From NCBI RefSeq assembly GCF_943912555.1, contig NZ_CALTUR010000070.1:1-9686 (forward strand): a stretch of DNA of 9,686 bases, in the 5' to 3' direction. A model generated the notes under the pieces. It searched no databases, was not told the DNA's origin, and saw only the letters and a list, made by a program, of their open reading frames with translations. Below, one piece after another: positions 1-7,612 of this stretch (positions are counted from its first letter, which is position 1; each line of letters opens with the position of its first letter). This DNA comes from an uncultured Streptococcus sp. (GTDB lineage Bacteria > Bacillota > Bacilli > Lactobacillales > Streptococcaceae). A program made the translations under genes and the position numbers.

Positions 1-82
1 GTAGATAAGACTGACGAAGTCAGTTACATATATCTACGGCAAGGCGACGTTGACGCGGTTTGAAGAGATTTTTGAAGAGTAT
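1..82 (-). repeat. BOX element, partial at window edge (boxB end plus complete boxA)
   Basis: The stretch from 34 contains CTACGGCAAGGCGACG, the core of the conserved boxA module used for BOX-PCR typing of pneumococci, here read in reverse. It continues through TTTGAAGAGA to the typical end GAAGAGTAT at 74-82. Bases 1-23 are the end of a boxB-like module and are identical to 8379-8401 in the second BOX copy. The rest of the element, including boxC, lies outside the window. BOX elements are non-coding, non-autonomous repeats of streptococci that fold into RNA hairpins and can alter expression of neighbouring genes. This one ends 113 nt before the next gene's start codon. Confidence 0.9.
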
Positions 83-195
83 TATTGTCTTGTTGTTCAG
101 GGTGTGATTGATTAAACTAGGAAAATAATTCTAAGAATTTATAAAACATGAAATCTTTGTTCTATAGGGTTATTCTCTTATACAAGGAGTCTACT

Positions 196-2232
196 ATGAA
201 GAAACTATTCATATTATTATCAACTTTTTTTCTCAGCTTCTTCCTTGCTTGGATTATTGTCTTACGTGCGCCACAATATTTGTATGCAAGCTATGATTCC
301 GTTTCTTTACTTCGTGTTAAAAAAGATACTCAAGAACCGACGCGTGAGGTATTTGAACAGGAATTGGAGAATTTTGCAAACTCAGAACAGAGTTTAATAG
401 CTAGAAGAATTGTAGAGCCGAGTAAGGATGGGACGACTCACTTTGCTTATGCAACTTATGGTCAGGGAACTTTACCAAAACAATTCCAAGAAGCTAGTCA
501 AGAAAGTCGTGAACGTAGTGATCCGCTAAATAGTTATCTCCTTTTATCAGGCTCCTTGACGAAAGAAAAGCTAGCTGATAAATTAGGAGATTTGGGTTAT
601 AAAGCAATTGCTGACCGAAAGACACCGCCCTATTCTCTTGCTTTTAGAATGTTACTAATTCCCCTTATTTTAATTAGTTTAGCAATATTTGGCTTATCTT
701 TCTTTGCTTTAGTGATTATCACTCGGATTAAGGAAATGAGAGCAGCAGGTATAAAACTCTTTTCTGGTCAGACTCTCTTATCCATCATGGGGCATTCTTT
801 ATCGACTGATATCAAATGGCTCCTTCTATCAGCCCTCCTTTCCTTCCTAGGTGGGGGAGTCGTTCTTTTTAGTCAAGGTTTGTTTTATCCTATCTTGTTA
901 GCCACCTATGGTTTTGGGATTAGTTTCTATCTGTTGTTTTTATTGGCGATTTCAATTTTACTAATGCTTCTTTATCTAGTGAGTTTGAGTTACAAAGCAT
1001 TAGTTCCCGTTATTAAGGGAAGATTACCCCTTAAACGCTTGATGGCTTTAACCCTATTGTGTCAGTTGGTTGCTGTCTTTACAGTAGGCTACGCTGTTAA
1101 GACAGGTTTGACGTCTTACCAACGATTGAAAGAACTTGAAATTTCAAAACAAGCATGGCAGGATAGAGCAGACTATTATCAAATTTCCTTTGGCTTAGGT
1201 GATAGAGTAAATGATACAGAAAATCAGAATAAGTGGTATGCCTTTGCCAAGGAAGCAATCGAAGAAGAACAAGCTCTTTATGTAAAGGATAATCTGTTTC
1301 ATTTCGCCAATCCACAAGGAAAAAATGAACAGGGAAAAAATGAACAAGGAGAGACACTGGATACCTATAGTCCAGATGCTAATACGCTCTATGTTAGTCC
1401 CAGTTATTTGGACAAGGAAAAGGTCGTGGTAGATGCTGAGACCAAACAGAAGTTAGCCCATCTCCAAAAAGGTGAGTTTATCCTCTTGCTCCCAGAACAT
1501 TTGCGCTCTCGAGAAGCAGAACTTAAGAAAGTTTTTGAAGAAAAATTGAGTGATTATGGAAAATCTGGTGAGGAGGCAAGTGCTCCTTTAGAGTATGAAA
1601 TGAGAGCGATTGTTAGTTATCTTCCAACTGGAGAAAAGCGGTTTGTTTATAATAACGGTGAGAATCCCGTATCCACTCAGTATTTGACTGATCCGATTTT
1701 AGTTGTATTTACTCCAACATCTATAGGTGATAGTATCATTTCTAAATATATGTGGTCTATCAATGCTGGTAAGAATATCTTTGTCAAAGGATATGAGAGT
1801 GGGCTAGAACTCTTAAAGAAAGCTGGAATTTATGAGCAAGTATCCTATCTTAAAGAAGAAAGAAGTGTTTATCTAACTCGTTATAATGAAGTTCAAACTG
1901 AAACAGCAACTTTAATCTTAGGAGCTATTGTGGGGATAGCTAGTTCCTTGTTACTCTTTTATTCTGTCAATCTTCTATATTTCGAGCAATTCCGCCGAGA
2001 TATCTTGATTAAACGAATTTCAGGTTTACGATTTTTTGAAACACATGCTCAGTATATGGTTAGCCAATTTGCCAGTTTTGTATTTGGTGCTAGTCTCTTT
2101 ATTTTAAGCAGTCGAGACTTGGTAATTGGCTTGCTCACTTTATTAGTCTTTCTAGCTAGTGCAGTTCTGACGCTTTATCGTCAAGCACAGAAAGAATCTC
2201 GTGTTTCTATGACAATTATGAAAGGAAAATAG
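196..2232 (+). CDS. bacteriocin-associated integral membrane protein (DUF1430/TIGR01654-like), ABC transporter permease partner
   Basis: This is a 678-residue membrane protein, close to the usual length of the family annotated as bacteriocin-associated putative immunity membrane proteins. I count about eight membrane segments: near residues 4-24, 149-176, 206-226, 236-263, 282-302, 570-596, 619-638 and 640-661. Large outside-type loops lie at 25-148 and 303-569, a layout reminiscent of MacB/FtsX-type permeases. I chose the ATG at 196 because AAGGAG (184-189) lies 6 nt upstream and the product then begins with a membrane segment. An in-frame ATG at 148 has no ribosome site. The stop is 1 nt before the ATPase gene, so the two are surely co-expressed and probably form one complex. 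By family knowledge it acts in export of, or immunity to, a lactococcin 972-type peptide, but no such peptide gene is in the window. The promoter is unclear; TTGATT (108-113) with TAAGAA (132-137) is only a weak candidate. The family call is from memory of sequence style. Confidence 0.8.
   Translation: MKKLFILLSTFFLSFFLAWIIVLRAPQYLYASYDSVSLLRVKKDTQEPTREVFEQELENFANSEQSLIARRIVEPSKDGTTHFAYATYGQGTLPKQFQEASQESRERSDPLNSYLLLSGSLTKEKLADKLGDLGYKAIADRKTPPYSLAFRMLLIPLILISLAIFGLSFFALVIITRIKEMRAAGIKLFSGQTLLSIMGHSLSTDIKWLLLSALLSFLGGGVVLFSQGLFYPILLATYGFGISFYLLFLLAISILLMLLYLVSLSYKALVPVIKGRLPLKRLMALTLLCQLVAVFTVGYAVKTGLTSYQRLKELEISKQAWQDRADYYQISFGLGDRVNDTENQNKWYAFAKEAIEEEQALYVKDNLFHFANPQGKNEQGKNEQGETLDTYSPDANTLYVSPSYLDKEKVVVDAETKQKLAHLQKGEFILLLPEHLRSREAELKKVFEEKLSDYGKSGEEASAPLEYEMRAIVSYLPTGEKRFVYNNGENPVSTQYLTDPILVVFTPTSIGDSIISKYMWSINAGKNIFVKGYESGLELLKKAGIYEQVSYLKEERSVYLTRYNEVQTETATLILGAIVGIASSLLLFYSVNLLYFEQFRRDILIKRISGLRFFETHAQYMVSQFASFVFGASLFILSSRDLVIGLLTLLVFLASAVLTLYRQAQKESRVSMTIMKGK
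1318..1347 (+). repeat. 15-bp in-frame tandem repeat (two copies)
   Basis: GGAAAAAATGAACAG at 1318-1332 is followed directly by GGAAAAAATGAACAA at 1333-1347. The copies differ only in the last base. They encode GKNEQ twice (residues 375-384) in the large outside loop of the membrane protein. The unit length keeps the reading frame, so gain or loss of a copy would change the loop without breaking the gene. Confidence 0.85.
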
Positions 2233-2233
2233 G

Positions 2234-2875
2234 ATGATTGAACTAAAGAATATATCTAAAAAATTTGGAAGCCGTCAGCTATTTTCAGATACCAATCTTC
2301 ATTTTGAAGGTGGGAAAATTTATGCCTTAATCGGTACAAGTGGCTGTGGTAAGACAACACTCTTGAATATGATTGGACGATTAGAGCCATATGACAAAGG
2401 GCAAATCATCTATGATGGCACTTCTCTTAAGGACATCAGGCCTTCTGTTTTCTTTAGAGATTACTTGGGATACTTATTTCAAGATTTTGGCTTAATTGAA
2501 AGCCAAACCGTCAAAGAGAATCTCAATCTGGGTTTAGTTGGTAAAAAGTTGAAAGAAAAAGAGAAAATCTCTTTGATGAAACAAGCTCTAAACCGTGTTA
2601 ACCTCTCTTATTTGGATTTAAAGCAACCTATCTTTGAATTATCAGGAGGAGAAGCACAACGTGTTGCACTAGCGAAGATAATTTTAAAGGATCCTCCTTT
2701 GATTCTCGCAGATGAACCAACCGCTTCCTTAGACCCCAAAAACTCTGAGGAATTACTTTCTATCCTAGAATCTTTAAAAAATCCGAATCGAACTATTATT
2801 ATTGCGACCCACAATCCTCTGATTTGGGAGCAAGTGGACCAAGTTATTCGAGTTACTGATTTATCACATAGATGA
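2234..2875 (+). CDS. ABC transporter ATP-binding protein, putative bacteriocin-export type (TIGR03608-like)
   Basis: This 213-residue protein is a single complete ABC nucleotide-binding domain with no membrane part. Motifs in order are Walker A GTSGCGKT (34-41), Q-loop glutamine 83 in LFQDFG, signature LSGGE (136-140), Walker B LILADE with catalytic glutamate 161, the D-loop SLD (165-167), and the switch histidine 193 in IATHNP. Nothing catalytic is missing, so it should hydrolyse ATP. Its ribosome site AAAGGA (2221-2226) is inside the end of the upstream permease gene and only 1 nt separates the two genes, so it most likely powers that 8-TM protein at the inner face of the membrane. In sequence style and pairing it fits the group linked to lactococcin 972-family bacteriocins. 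A general LolD/MacB-type peptide or lipoprotein transporter is the alternative. A terminator follows at 2902-2929. Confidence 0.85.
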   Translation: MIELKNISKKFGSRQLFSDTNLHFEGGKIYALIGTSGCGKTTLLNMIGRLEPYDKGQIIYDGTSLKDIRPSVFFRDYLGYLFQDFGLIESQTVKENLNLGLVGKKLKEKEKISLMKQALNRVNLSYLDLKQPIFELSGGEAQRVALAKIILKDPPLILADEPTASLDPKNSEELLSILESLKNPNRTIIIATHNPLIWEQVDQVIRVTDLSHR

Positions 2876-2901
2876 TATGGCAAGGTTCAGTTAGAAGAAA
2901 G

Positions 2902-2929
2902 AGTCACAAACACACTTTGTGGCTTTTTT
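2902..2929 (+). terminator. Rho-independent terminator of the ABC transporter unit
   Basis: A 9-bp stem pairs AGTCACAAA (2902-2910) with TTTGTGGCT (2916-2924), with one G-T wobble and the loop CACAC. It runs into a T-tract through 2929. It separates the transporter unit from murD. Confidence 0.88.
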
Positions 2930-2942
2930 ATTTCCATAAAAA

Positions 2943-2951
2943 TGGTAAAAT
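2943..2951 (+). promoter_or_regulatory. candidate extended -10 promoter for murD
   Basis: TGGTAAAAT carries a TGN extension at 2943-2945 directly before the -10-like hexamer TAAAAT (2946-2951). It lies 27 nt before the murD start and just after the upstream terminator, where a promoter is needed. No TTGACA-like -35 stands at the right distance; the position is filled by the terminator T-tract. The call therefore rests on the extended -10 alone. Confidence 0.45.
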
Positions 2952-2978
2952 AGTAAGAGTAGAAATGGAGTTTGAGAC

Positions 2979-4331
2979 ATGAAAGTAATAGATCAATTTA
3001 AAAATAAGAAAGTCCTTGTTTTAGGTTTGGCCAAGTCTGGTGAATCTGCAGCTCGTTTGTTAGATAAGCTAGGTGCCATTGTGACAGTAAATGACGGAAA
3101 ACCTTTCGAGGACAATCCAGCTGCCCAAAGTTTGTTGGAAGAAGGGATCAAGGTTATCACAGGTGGCCATCCTTTGGAACTTTTGGATGAAGAGTTTGCC
3201 CTTATGGTGAAAAATCCAGGTATCCCTTACAGTAATCCCATGATTGAAAAGGCTTTAGCAAAGGGAATTCCAGTCTTGACTGAGGTGGAATTGGCTTACT
3301 TGATTTCTGAGGCACCGATTGTTGGTATTACTGGTTCGAACGGTAAAACAACCACAACGACCATGATTGGGGAGGTTTTGACTGCTGCTGGCCAACATGG
3401 TCTCTTATCAGGGAATATCGGCTATCCAGCTAGTCAAGTGGCCCAAACTGCGACAGATGAGGACACGCTTGTCATGGAACTTTCTTCTTTCCAACTGATG
3501 GGTGTGCAAGAATTTCATCCAGAGATTGCGGTTATTACCAACCTCATGCCAACTCATATTGATTACCATGGTTCTTTTGAAGCATATGTGGATGCCAAGT
3601 GGAATATCCAGAACAAGATGACAGCAGCTGATTTCCTTGTCTTAAACTTTAACCAAGACTTGGCAAAAGAATTGGCAAGCAAAACACAGGCTACTGTAGT
3701 TCCATTTTCAACACTTGAAAAGGTTGATGGAGCTTATCTGGAAGATAGTCAACTCTACTTCCGTGGGGAAGTGGTCATGGCAGCGAGTGAAATCGGTGTT
3801 CCAGGTAGCCACAATGTGGAAAATGCCCTTGCGACTATTGCAGTAGCCAAGCTCCGTGGTGTAGACAACCAAACCATTAAGGAAACTCTTTCAGCATTTG
3901 GTGGTGTCAAACACCGTCTCCAATTTGTGGATGAAATCAAGGGTGTTAAGTTCTATAATGACAGCAAGTCAACTAATATCCTGGCTACTCAAAAAGCCTT
4001 GTCAGGATTTGACAACAGCAAGGTCATTTTGATTGCAGGTGGTTTGGACCGTGGCAATGAGTTTGACGAACTGGTTCCAGATATTACTGGACTCAAGAAG
4101 ATGGTCATCCTCGGTCAGTCTGCAGAACGTGTCAAACGGGCAGCGGATAAGGCTGGTGTAGCTTATGTGGATGCGATTGATATTGCTGATGCAACCCGCA
4201 AGGCTTATGAGCTTGCGACTCAAGGAGACGTGGTTCTTCTCAGTCCTGCCAATGCCAGCTGGGATATGTATGCTAACTTTGAAGTACGTGGCGAGCTTTT
4301 TATCGACACAGTAGCGGAGTTAAAGGAATAA
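2979..4331 (+). CDS. murD: UDP-N-acetylmuramoyl-L-alanine--D-glutamate ligase
   Basis: MurD adds D-glutamate to UDP-MurNAc-L-alanine in the cytoplasm using ATP, the second amino-acid step of peptidoglycan precursor synthesis. The 450-residue product has the normal length and all three Mur ligase domains. The N-terminal Rossmann-like domain binds the uridine nucleotide ([10 protein letters not shown], 12-21). The central ATPase has the P-loop [11 protein letters not shown] (116-126), glutamate 167 in MELSSFQL, the THIDYHG motif (192-198) and lysine 207 in the position of the carbamylated lysine. The C-terminal domain has HRLQFV (312-317), NDSKSTN (327-333) and [11 protein letters not shown] (421-431). 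The ATG at 2979 has GGAG (2967-2970) 8 nt upstream. It heads the murD-murG-divIB cluster, and murG starts 1 nt after its stop. No oddities seen. Confidence 0.97.
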   Translation: MKVIDQFKNKKVLVLGLAKSGESAARLLDKLGAIVTVNDGKPFEDNPAAQSLLEEGIKVITGGHPLELLDEEFALMVKNPGIPYSNPMIEKALAKGIPVLTEVELAYLISEAPIVGITGSNGKTTTTTMIGEVLTAAGQHGLLSGNIGYPASQVAQTATDEDTLVMELSSFQLMGVQEFHPEIAVITNLMPTHIDYHGSFEAYVDAKWNIQNKMTAADFLVLNFNQDLAKELASKTQATVVPFSTLEKVDGAYLEDSQLYFRGEVVMAASEIGVPGSHNVENALATIAVAKLRGVDNQTIKETLSAFGGVKHRLQFVDEIKGVKFYNDSKSTNILATQKALSGFDNSKVILIAGGLDRGNEFDELVPDITGLKKMVILGQSAERVKRAADKAGVAYVDAIDIADATRKAYELATQGDVVLLSPANASWDMYANFEVRGELFIDTVAELKE

Positions 4332-4332
4332 T

Positions 4333-5391
4333 ATGAAAAAAATTGTCTTTACAGGTGGAGGGACGGTGGGACACGTCACCCTCAATCTTCTGTTAATACC
4401 CAAGTTCATCGAAGATGGTTGGGAAGTCCACTATATCGGGGATAAGCGTGGTATCGAACACCAAGAAATCCTCAAGTCAGGCTTGGATGTCACTTTCCAC
4501 TCCATTGCGACTGGAAAATTGCGTCGCTATTTCTCTTGGCAAAATATGCTGGATGTCTTTAAAGTTGGTTGGGGAATTGTCCAATCTCTCTTTATCATGT
4601 TGCGACTTCGTCCACAGGCTCTTTTTTCAAAGGGAGGCTTTGTCTCAGTACCGCCTGTTATCGCTGCGCGTGTGTCAGGAGTGCCTGTCTTTATTCACGA
4701 ATCTGACCTATCTATGGGCTTGGCCAATAAAATCGCCTATAAATTTGCGACCAAGATGTATTCAACCTTTGAACAAGCTTCAAGTTTGTCTAAGGTCGAG
4801 CATGTGGGAGCGGTGACCAAGGTTTCAGATCAAAAAAATCCAGAACTCGATGAATTGGTGGATATTCAAACCCACTTTAATCCCAAATTGCCAACTGTAT
4901 TGTTTGTCGGTGGTTCTGCAGGCGCTCGTGTCTTTAACCAATTGGTGACAGACCATAAGAAAGAACTGACAGAGCGCTACAATATTATCAATTTAACTGG
5001 AGATTCTAGCCTGAACGAGTTGAGTCAAAATCTTTTTCGTGTTGATTATGTGACCAATCTCTATCAACCCTTAATGGAATTGGCTGACATTGTTGTGACA
5101 CGTGGTGGTGCCAATACGATTTTTGAGCTCTTGGCCATGGCAAAATTGCATGTTATTGTGCCGCTTGGTCGTGAAGCTAGTCGTGGAGACCAGATTGAGA
5201 ACGCAGCCTACTTTGTAAAAAAAGGCTATGCAGAAGAGCTTCAAGAAAGTGATTTGACCTTGGACAGTTTGGAAGAGAAGCTTTCTCACTTACTAAGCCA
5301 CAAGGAAGACTATCAAGCGAAGATGAAGGCTTCTAAGGAATTGAAATCTCTAGCAGATTTTTATCAATTGTTGAAAAAAGATTTATCATAA
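4333..5391 (+). CDS. murG: undecaprenyldiphospho-muramoylpentapeptide beta-N-acetylglucosaminyltransferase
   Basis: MurG moves GlcNAc from UDP-GlcNAc onto lipid I to make lipid II at the inner face of the membrane. The 352-residue product is full length and has the GT-B two-domain layout of family GT28. The N-terminal G-loop is GGGTVGHV (8-15), the form I associate with low-GC Gram-positive MurG proteins. [11 protein letters not shown] (98-108) and [14 protein letters not shown] (122-135) follow. The C-terminal domain has the second G-loop [12 protein letters not shown] (192-203) and the donor-binding [13 protein letters not shown] (257-269), with [14 protein letters not shown] (278-291) after it. 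Its ribosome site AAAGGA (4322-4327) overlaps the end of murD and the gap is 1 nt, so translation of the two is probably coupled. divIB follows after 9 nt. Confidence 0.97.
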   Translation: MKKIVFTGGGTVGHVTLNLLLIPKFIEDGWEVHYIGDKRGIEHQEILKSGLDVTFHSIATGKLRRYFSWQNMLDVFKVGWGIVQSLFIMLRLRPQALFSKGGFVSVPPVIAARVSGVPVFIHESDLSMGLANKIAYKFATKMYSTFEQASSLSKVEHVGAVTKVSDQKNPELDELVDIQTHFNPKLPTVLFVGGSAGARVFNQLVTDHKKELTERYNIINLTGDSSLNELSQNLFRVDYVTNLYQPLMELADIVVTRGGANTIFELLAMAKLHVIVPLGREASRGDQIENAAYFVKKGYAEELQESDLTLDSLEEKLSHLLSHKEDYQAKMKASKELKSLADFYQLLKKDLS

Positions 5392-5400
5392 GGAAAGTAA

Positions 5401-6645
5401 ATGTCAAAAGATAAGAAAAATGAGGGCAAAGAAATCCTCGAAGAATTGAAAGAGTTATCAGAATGGCAGAAACGAAACCAAGAATATCTAAAAAAGAAGG
5501 CTGAGGAAGAGGCGGCCCTAGCTGAGGAGAAGGAAAAGGAAAGACAAGCTCGAATGGCTTCAAAATCTGAAAAGTCAGATGCAACTGAGGACCAAGAGAG
5601 TGAATCTGATCCAAAGGACCCAGAATCAGCTAAGGAAGATGCTAAAGAAAAAGCAGAAGAGTCAGAAGACGTCAAAAAAGAAGTATCCAAAGAGAAATCA
5701 AAGTCTACAGAGAACGAAGGACAGGATAAAAAAAGAGAGAAAAAACTTGTAAAGAAGAAATCGGCTAAACCGAAAATTCCTGCCATCCATATCTTACGAG
5801 CCTTAACGATTTTATTTCCAAGTCTGCTTTTATTGATTGTCTCTGTCTACCTACTCAGTCCTTATGCGACCATGAAGGATATTCGTGTTGAGGGAACGGT
5901 GCAAACTACGGATGATGATATTCGACAGGCTTCAGGCATTCAGGATTCGGATTATACGATTAACCTTCTGCTAGATAAGGCAAAATATGAAGAGCAGATT
6001 AAGTCTAATTATTGGGTTGAATCAGCTCAGCTTGTTTATCAATTTCCAATTATGTTTACTATCAAGGTTAAGGAATATGATATTGTGGCCTACTATGTTT
6101 CTGGTGAAAATCATTATCCTATTCTTTCAAGTGGTCAGCTTGAGACTAGTTCTGTGAGCCTGGTCAGTTTACCAGAAACTTATTTGTCAGTTCTCTTTAA
6201 TGATAGCGAACAAATCAAAACCTTTACGTCAGAACTTGCTCAAATTAGCCCAGAACTAAAGGCGGCTATCCAGAAGGTGGAACTAGCCCCAAGCAAGGTG
6301 ACTTCAGATTTAATTCGATTGACCATGAGTGATTCGGACGAGGTCTTGGTTCCCCTGTCTGAAATGAGTAAGAAATTACCATATTACAGTAAGATTAAGC
6401 CTCAATTGTCAGAACCAAGTGTGGTCGATATGGAAGCTGGAATTTACAGTTACACTGTAGCGGATAAATTAATCATGGAGGCTGAGGAGAAAGCCAAACA
6501 AGAGGCTAAGGAAGCTGAGAAGAAACAGAAAGAGGAAGAGAAGAAAAGACTGGAAGAACAGCAGAATAAACTAGAAGAGGAAAGGAAAAAGCTGGAGGAA
6601 GAGGGCAATCAAAACCAAACAACCCAGCGTTCATCGCGTCGCTAG
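5401..6645 (+). CDS. divIB: cell division protein DivIB/FtsQ
   Basis: DivIB is a bitopic divisome protein that acts outside the membrane with FtsL and DivIC to control septal wall synthesis. The 414-residue product shows a long charged cytoplasmic tail (1-127, rich in K, E and S, coiled-coil-like at 8-50), one membrane segment (about 130-153), a POTRA-type domain beginning SPYATMKDIRVEG (153-165), and the beta-rich DivIB/FtsQ domain to about 355. A second E/K-rich coiled-coil-like extension (about 358-402) lies outside the membrane and ends in the basic QRSSRR. Streptococcal DivIB proteins are known for long charged tails, so these are likely normal. AAGGA (5390-5394) lies 6 nt before the ATG. 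It is third in the murD-murG-divIB unit. I see no strong terminator after it; the pyr attenuator hairpin at 6795-6825 may serve. Confidence 0.94.
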   Translation: MSKDKKNEGKEILEELKELSEWQKRNQEYLKKKAEEEAALAEEKEKERQARMASKSEKSDATEDQESESDPKDPESAKEDAKEKAEESEDVKKEVSKEKSKSTENEGQDKKREKKLVKKKSAKPKIPAIHILRALTILFPSLLLLIVSVYLLSPYATMKDIRVEGTVQTTDDDIRQASGIQDSDYTINLLLDKAKYEEQIKSNYWVESAQLVYQFPIMFTIKVKEYDIVAYYVSGENHYPILSSGQLETSSVSLVSLPETYLSVLFNDSEQIKTFTSELAQISPELKAAIQKVELAPSKVTSDLIRLTMSDSDEVLVPLSEMSKKLPYYSKIKPQLSEPSVVDMEAGIYSYTVADKLIMEAEEKAKQEAKEAEKKQKEEEKKRLEEQQNKLEEERKKLEEEGNQNQTTQRSSRR

Positions 6646-6688
6646 GTTTAGCTTTTCTACTATAGCTCTTTGGTTGCCATGTTTTTAC

Positions 6689-6717
6689 TTGACAAGTGCT
6701 AGTAGAAATAATAGAAT
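6689..6717 (+). promoter_or_regulatory. sigma-A promoter of pyrFE
   Basis: A perfect -35 TTGACA (6689-6694) and a -10 TAGAAT (6712-6717) are separated by the ideal 17 nt. The expected start of transcription, near 6723-6725, is exactly where the first arm of the PyrR attenuator begins (6725), so promoter and leader fit together. Confidence 0.85.
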
Positions 6718-6724
6718 AATAGAA

Positions 6725-6825
6725 AACCTTTAAAGCAGTCCAGAGAGGCAGCTAAGGTTAGACGGTGAAAGGGTGGAGACTACCCATTTTTCGTGGAACC
6801 TTGCTGTTGGCAGGTTCCTTTTTTT
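6725..6825 (+). promoter_or_regulatory. PyrR-responsive transcription attenuator upstream of pyrFE
   Basis: The leader has the three parts of a PyrR attenuator. The anti-antiterminator pairs AACCTT (6725-6730) with AAGGTT (6754-6759) and displays the PyrR-binding loop AGTCCAGAGAGGC (6737-6749), which fits the known consensus ARUCCNGNGAGGYU except at the last base. The same AAGGTT arm can instead pair with AACCTT at 6797-6802, forming an antiterminator that encloses a small GGGT/ACCC hairpin (6771-6774 with 6782-6785). The 6797-6802 segment is also the left side of the terminator at 6795-6825. By knowledge of the family, PyrR bound to UMP or UTP holds the first hairpin, frees the terminator and switches pyr expression off when pyrimidines are plentiful. 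The pyrR gene is not in the window. Confidence 0.93.
6795..6825 (+). terminator. intrinsic terminator of the pyr attenuator
   Basis: GGAACCT (6795-6801) pairs with AGGTTCC (6812-6818). After a one-base bulge, GC (6803-6804) pairs with GC (6810-6811) around the loop TGTTG. Seven T residues follow (6819-6825). It acts conditionally as part of the PyrR switch and may also end transcripts arriving from divIB. Confidence 0.9.
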
Positions 6826-6877
6826 GTGGCTTCTGTTGGCCAGACTCTCTCACTAGCAAAGGTAAAAGGAGAAACCT

Positions 6878-7579
6878 ATGCGAGAACATCGTCCAGTCAT
6901 TGCTCTTGATTTTCCTAGTTTTGAGGCGGTCAAGGAATTTTTAGATCTTTTCCCAGCAGAAGAAAGCCTTTATCTCAAGGTAGGGATGGAGCTTTATTAC
7001 GCAACGGGGCCTGAGATTGTGTCCTACTTGAAAGGCCTGAGTCACAGTGTCTTTTTGGATCTCAAGCTGCATGACATTCCCAATACAGTAAAATCAGCCA
7101 TGAAGGTTCTGTCTCAGCTTGGTGTGGATATGACTAATGTTCATGCTGCTGGCGGTGTAGAGATGATGAAGGCTGCGCGTGAAGGTCTTGGAAGTCAAGC
7201 CAAATTGATTGCTGTCACTCAGTTGACCTCAACGTCGGAAGCTCAGATGCAGGATTTTCAAAATATTCAAACCAGCCTGCAAGAGTCTGTCATTCACTAT
7301 GCTAAGAAGACAGCTCAAGCTGGCTTGGATGGTGTCGTTTGCTCAGCTCAGGAAGTAGAACTCATCAAGCAGGCTACCAAACCAGATTTTATCTGTTTAA
7401 CGCCAGGAATTCGTCCACAGGGAGCTGCGGTTGGAGACCAAAAACGCGTGATGACGCCAGCGGATGCCTATCAAATCGGTAGTGACTATATCGTGGTGGG
7501 ACGTCCCATTACCCAAGCTGAGGATCCTGTTGCAGCTTATCATGCCATCAAGGATGAATGGACACAGGACTGGAATTAA
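6878..7579 (+). CDS. pyrF: orotidine 5'-phosphate decarboxylase
   Basis: PyrF decarboxylates orotidine monophosphate to UMP, the last step of de novo pyrimidine synthesis, in the cytoplasm. The 233-residue product has normal length for the bacterial group I enzyme and forms one TIM barrel. Visible active-site elements are aspartate 11 in ALDFPS, lysine 34 in LYLKVGMEL, the catalytic D-x-K-x-x-D array in [13 protein letters not shown] (D61, K63, D66), the phosphate-binding LTPGIRP (174-180) and VVGRPI (206-211). AAAAGGAG (6864-6871) lies 6 nt before the ATG. It is first in a two-gene unit with pyrE and is preceded by a PyrR attenuator, so it should be expressed when uridine nucleotides are low. 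No defects are visible. Confidence 0.97.
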   Translation: MREHRPVIALDFPSFEAVKEFLDLFPAEESLYLKVGMELYYATGPEIVSYLKGLSHSVFLDLKLHDIPNTVKSAMKVLSQLGVDMTNVHAAGGVEMMKAAREGLGSQAKLIAVTQLTSTSEAQMQDFQNIQTSLQESVIHYAKKTAQAGLDGVVCSAQEVELIKQATKPDFICLTPGIRPQGAAVGDQKRVMTPADAYQIGSDYIVVGRPITQAEDPVAAYHAIKDEWTQDWN

Positions 7580-7612
7580 AGAACTAGATTATAAAAATAA
7601 AAGGAGAATACC

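Noticed and set aside
148..195. Upstream in-frame ATG that would add 16 residues to the ABC membrane protein
   Set aside because: It has no ribosome binding site and would put a polar, unrelated stretch before a clear N-terminal membrane segment. The ATG at 196 has AAGGAG at 6 nt.
4354..4377. MurG G-loop reading GGGTVGHV in place of the GGTGGH form
   Set aside because: This is, to my knowledge, the usual form in low-GC Gram-positive MurG proteins, not a defect.
4415..4816. 133-codon plus-strand reading frame inside murG
   Set aside because: It lies wholly within the well-supported murG gene in another frame, has no ribosome site, and its product is low-quality sequence without domain features.
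5364..5786. 140-codon minus-strand frame, rich in S and F, opposite the start of divIB
   Set aside because: It is the mirror of the E/K-rich coding region: reverse-strand reading of GAA/AAG-rich DNA gives long Ser/Phe frames without stops.
6770..6800. T-box-like AGGGTGG sequence in the pyr leader
   Set aside because: The T-box consensus AGGGTGGNACCGCG is not completed and the genes are not amino-acid related. The PyrR loop and alternative pairing explain the leader.
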